A stretch of DNA of 64,000 bases, taken from the NCBI GenBank assembly GCA_956465555.1, contig OY101123.1, positions 682,001 through 746,000 on the forward strand. The letters run 5' to 3'. Below the pieces are notes generated by a model that was not told the origin of the DNA, did no database searches, and worked only from the letters and a program-made list of their open reading frames with translations. Positions 61,256-64,000 of the stretch are shown one piece after another. Source of the stretch: Nitzschia sp. pyKryTriq1 (lineage: Eukaryota > Bacillariophyta > Bacillariophyceae > Bacillariales > Bacillariaceae). Within the stretch, counting starts at the first letter, position 1. Each line of letters opens with the position of its first letter. A program made the position numbers and the translations under genes.

Positions 61256-63763
61256 TTATCGTCTAGCCATCGATCTCGCCGAAAGTCTATTCAAAGTATC
61301 CCTTCGCTTTTCCTTGGCCTTTGAGTTCTGCCGAACTGCTCGTGCGATCTCTTTTCTTGAGTATCCACAGTCCTCTAAGATATCTTCTCGTTCGCTTCTA
61401 GAAAGACGAAAGCCGCCATTGCCTGGACTCTTCTTTTCATCCGAAAGGCTTAGAGGACCACGCTCTTCATATGACCAACCTAGACCAATACTTGGCCCAG
61501 AAGAAGTCGAAGGATTTAGATCCAGGCATCGGTCATAAACCCGGATTTGTAATGCTCCAAAGGAAACACAGGATTGGCGTCTCGAAGAAGCACGACTCCA
61601 ATCATCATCTGTGTAAATATCTTGTATGAGCTGGGCGGCGTTTGTGAGCATTCCAGAAACGATCGAGTTGTTGCGAACAGGAATTGCTGGAGCATCCATA
61701 TGCGCGCCGACTCCTTCAAAACGTGAATTGCTAACAGCATTTTGGATTTCCTCTCCCTCTGCCATTGCTGGTAGACTCGGACCGTTGGCCCTGGTTGTAG
61801 CAACGATGGAACCGTGGCGAACAGGTACTCGGGGAGCTGTTTGTCCCATAGAGGGCTCCGACCAACCACGTACTAGCGGCGGCTGACGCTGTATAGGACT
61901 GGTGGCTGAATACGACGGCATCTGAGTTGGAAACGAGGAGCGCAAGCTTGACTTTGAGGCTCTGCTTGTTTGTGATAGTGGTGACGATAATTGTGAAAGC
62001 GATGACTGCTGACTCGAAACTGAGGACCGCAAGCTAAAATTCGAGGTTCTCCTTGGTTGCGAAAGCGGAGATGATAAGTCTGAATCGGATGACTGTGATT
62101 GCAACGACCACTGATTAGTAAACGAGGCCCGCAAACTCCACCTTCTTAAGTTTGCCGGGGCGACGGGAAGTTCCCGTTCCTGAGATTGTATGGGTGATGA
62201 TTCTGGTGACATCTGTCCTTTGTCTGTCAAATAGCGATAGAACAAATTCTCGTCTTTGAACGGATGATGAAATTTGACGTGCGCGAATAATGAGAGCTCT
62301 TCCGCAAGCCGCTGCCCAAGAAACACTGCCTCATTCCGGGTCTTTGCTATGCCTGCTTCTAGCATCTTGTCAACAGCCTCTGACCCAGAAAAAGTATTCT
62401 TGTACTTTACGAAGTGATGAGTATGTGTGAAAACAGGTACAGCTTTCTGAAATTTCTCTGCAGCGACTTGAAGGTCTTGGGCAAAAAAACCACACGAGTT
62501 TGCGGTGGATAGTGTCGAAGTAGGTTTCTCCCCCGTGGTTTCATCGATTGATGATGAATGGTGGAATGCTTCTAGAGCTGTATTGGGTGTTTCCGAGGAA
62601 GCCACGTCGTAGGTATTACCATCGGTGAAGCGGTAAAAAAGGTAATCATCTTTGAGGAATGTGTGATCCCAGTATACATGATGAAACAGGTTTAGCTCCC
62701 TCACGAATCTTTGGGCGAGAAATACAGCATCTTCTCTCGTCTCGACCATGCCGCTGTTTACCATGAAGTCAATCGCCTCCGAGCCGACAAAAGTGTTCAC
62801 GTATTTTTTGAAGTGGTAGATGCGATTAGCCACTGGGACCCCTTCTCGAAATTTTCTAGCCAGCTTGGTGAGGGCGGATTGATGAAGAGCAAGTTTGGAT
62901 TGGGATGGGGCTTCGTCGGAATGTGCTTTAGCGTTTTCCCTTTCGTTTCTAAGGCGTTCGGTTACAGACATATTCTCCAAGAATGCAGGATTCGGATCAC
63001 CAGAAGCGACAGAATATTCATCATCATCACCCCTTTCACTCATTCCCAACGCGGATATAATTGATGTGCGTTGAAGCGGTTGTCCTCCAGAAGTAAACTC
63101 CTCACTTGGAATGGTGGTGTCCTCCGAAAAAGCTGTCCGCAGATCAGTTGGCGTTGTCAACGCGGATATATCGGATGTGCGCGGGCGCGGTGGCTCGCCA
63201 GGACCTTCTATAGAACGATCAACTTCCTTACTTTCGATGGTGTCTTCCGAGAAGTCCGGTTGCAATTCTGTTGGGTTAGTAAGGACAGAGATAATTGATG
63301 TTCGCTTCAGCGGCTCCTCGTCAGAAGCGACAGTAGATTCACCCATGTCTGATGGGAGGGATATCGCGGATATGATTGATGCCCGCTTTAACATGGAGTC
63401 TGGTGGCATAGGTAATGAAGGACTCGCAGAATGTCGCTTGGGAAGGTTTGGCTGGAAGTCCCGCCTGGCATCTGCAACGAAGGAATTAAACATGTCCGTC
63501 TGACGCACCAACAATTCATAGGAGCTTGAGCTTCTTCTCGGTCTGGGTCTCTGTTCAGTGAACGAAACCCTGCTATTCAGGCTGACAGTCCTAGGAACCG
63601 ATGGCCGTTTCTTCTCTCCCACTTCGTTTGGCATAGCTTGGCCCATCCTCCTCGCGAACTCTTGAATCTTCAAGTCGTCGGGGTCCTCATTGTTTGTGTT
63701 GAATTCAAACTCGTGGCTTTCCAGAGGCACGCCGCCACCAGTTAAATGCAATTCAGGATCCAT
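61256..63763 (-). CDS. Protein with two DEP domains and an SIIS-motif repeat region
   Basis: Single exon, 835 aa, starting MDPELHLTGGGVPLESHEFEF. Residues ~128-250 contain four repeats of a [KR]R-[AT]S-xIS-A/V motif (KRASIISAI, KRTSIISVL, PRTSDISAL, QRTSIISAL) spaced by acidic SEDT stretches; these look like basophilic kinase sites. Two DEP domains follow: ~298-375 (REGVPVANRIYHFKKYVNTFVGSEAIDFMV...LFYRF) and ~430-513 (KAVPVFTHTHHFVKYKNTFSGSEAVDKML...NLFYRY). The rest is Ser-rich and disordered with SLSQLSSPLSQ runs and a basic C-terminus. DEP domains bind membranes or GPCR-linked partners; a signalling role is inferred. The gene converges with the GPKOW gene, 132 bp apart. Confidence 0.9.
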   Translation of the reverse strand: MDPELHLTGGGVPLESHEFEFNTNNEDPDDLKIQEFARRMGQAMPNEVGEKKRPSVPRTVSLNSRVSFTEQRPRPRRSSSSYELLVRQTDMFNSFVADARRDFQPNLPKRHSASPSLPMPPDSMLKRASIISAISLPSDMGESTVASDEEPLKRTSIISVLTNPTELQPDFSEDTIESKEVDRSIEGPGEPPRPRTSDISALTTPTDLRTAFSEDTTIPSEEFTSGGQPLQRTSIISALGMSERGDDDEYSVASGDPNPAFLENMSVTERLRNERENAKAHSDEAPSQSKLALHQSALTKLARKFREGVPVANRIYHFKKYVNTFVGSEAIDFMVNSGMVETREDAVFLAQRFVRELNLFHHVYWDHTFLKDDYLFYRFTDGNTYDVASSETPNTALEAFHHSSSIDETTGEKPTSTLSTANSCGFFAQDLQVAAEKFQKAVPVFTHTHHFVKYKNTFSGSEAVDKMLEAGIAKTRNEAVFLGQRLAEELSLFAHVKFHHPFKDENLFYRYLTDKGQMSPESSPIQSQERELPVAPANLRRWSLRASFTNQWSLQSQSSDSDLSSPLSQPRRTSNFSLRSSVSSQQSSLSQLSSPLSQTSRASKSSLRSSFPTQMPSYSATSPIQRQPPLVRGWSEPSMGQTAPRVPVRHGSIVATTRANGPSLPAMAEGEEIQNAVSNSRFEGVGAHMDAPAIPVRNNSIVSGMLTNAAQLIQDIYTDDDWSRASSRRQSCVSFGALQIRVYDRCLDLNPSTSSGPSIGLGWSYEERGPLSLSDEKKSPGNGGFRLSRSEREDILEDCGYSRKEIARAVRQNSKAKEKRRDTLNRLSARSMARR

Positions 63764-64000
63764 TTTACTCTCTCATCAATACGGCAAACCGAAACCCCTA
63801 TAGGATAACCAATGACTGCCGCTGCACCCCCACCCCCTCTCAATGCTACAGTACGTAGCCCTCTATGGAGGAGTACTCTTCTGACAATCTGCACAGGGCA
63901 ACTGACTGCAATTGCGGCCTCTGGAGTTAAAATATGTATGTAAATAGAAAGTAGATCGGCTCGAGCAGTTTTGAAATTGAGTCGCAGGAGGGGGGGAAAT
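63764..64000. other. Upstream region of the double-DEP gene, cut by window edge
   Basis: The 237 bp from the start codon to the window end are probably the promoter and leader. No other feature is recognised. Confidence 0.5.

Noticed and set aside
1-64000. tRNA or rRNA genes
   Set aside because: Reading the intergenic stretches I saw no convincing B-box/T-loop with a cloverleaf nor rRNA sequence; a covariance-model scan would be needed to exclude a cryptic tRNA.

Overview
The window is nuclear DNA of a diatom, or a close photosynthetic stramenopile relative. Three gene products carry the bipartite plastid pre-sequence typical of secondary red plastids: a signal peptide ending near an A-F-x-P motif, followed by a transit-like stretch. 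They are hydroxymethylbilane synthase, an RlmH-type rRNA methyltransferase and a PsbQ-like lumen protein. Most genes lack introns; the rest have one to three short GT-AG introns. The standard code fits throughout. Species cannot be fixed from the sequence alone.

Layout, left to right. 1-20 kb is a gene-dense housekeeping region: the 3' end of an ABC transporter, cytosolic Met-tRNA synthetase with an EMAPII tail, Rab18, a PT-rich membrane protein, HMBS and RlmH head to head, an F-box/SPRY protein, a secreted double-domain sialate O-acetylesterase-like protein, and a Tex/SRBD1-like protein. 20-28.4 kb holds PsbQ-like, mitochondrial bL27 and two PDE12-like endonuclease/exonuclease/phosphatase (EEP) genes.

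26.7-43.3 kb is the rearranged core. A block of about 3.8 kb (26710-30541) reappears at 35829-43341 with very high identity. The two copies are separated by about 5.3 kb that carries an acidic protein gene, a small membrane-anchored protein gene and a TPR gene. The left copy holds a whole EEP gene but only the first few codons of an ankyrin gene. The right copy holds the whole ankyrin gene but a 3'-truncated, frameshifted EEP gene that runs in frame into the leader of the TPR gene. The right copy also carries a 3.38-kb insertion (39410-42789) flanked by TACAG repeats. It has an unusual coding region with two zinc-finger-like modules, short palindromes near both ends, a 240-bp direct repeat and a 55/110-bp higher-order minisatellite. 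The left copy works as its empty site. Small inverted-repeat elements lie in the same block.

44-64 kb is again gene-dense: HAT1, an LRR protein, a membrane protein, bacterial-type dihydroorotase, a macro-domain protein, a polysaccharide pyruvyltransferase-sulfotransferase fusion, a CHASE hybrid histidine kinase, a short unknown ORF, a GPKOW/Spp2 splicing factor and a double-DEP protein. Neighbours are mostly head-to-head or tail-to-tail. The long intergenic stretches are rich in short palindromes built from GTAC, CCGG and CTAGTAG. I saw no rRNA, tRNA, reverse transcriptase, LTR or CRISPR array.
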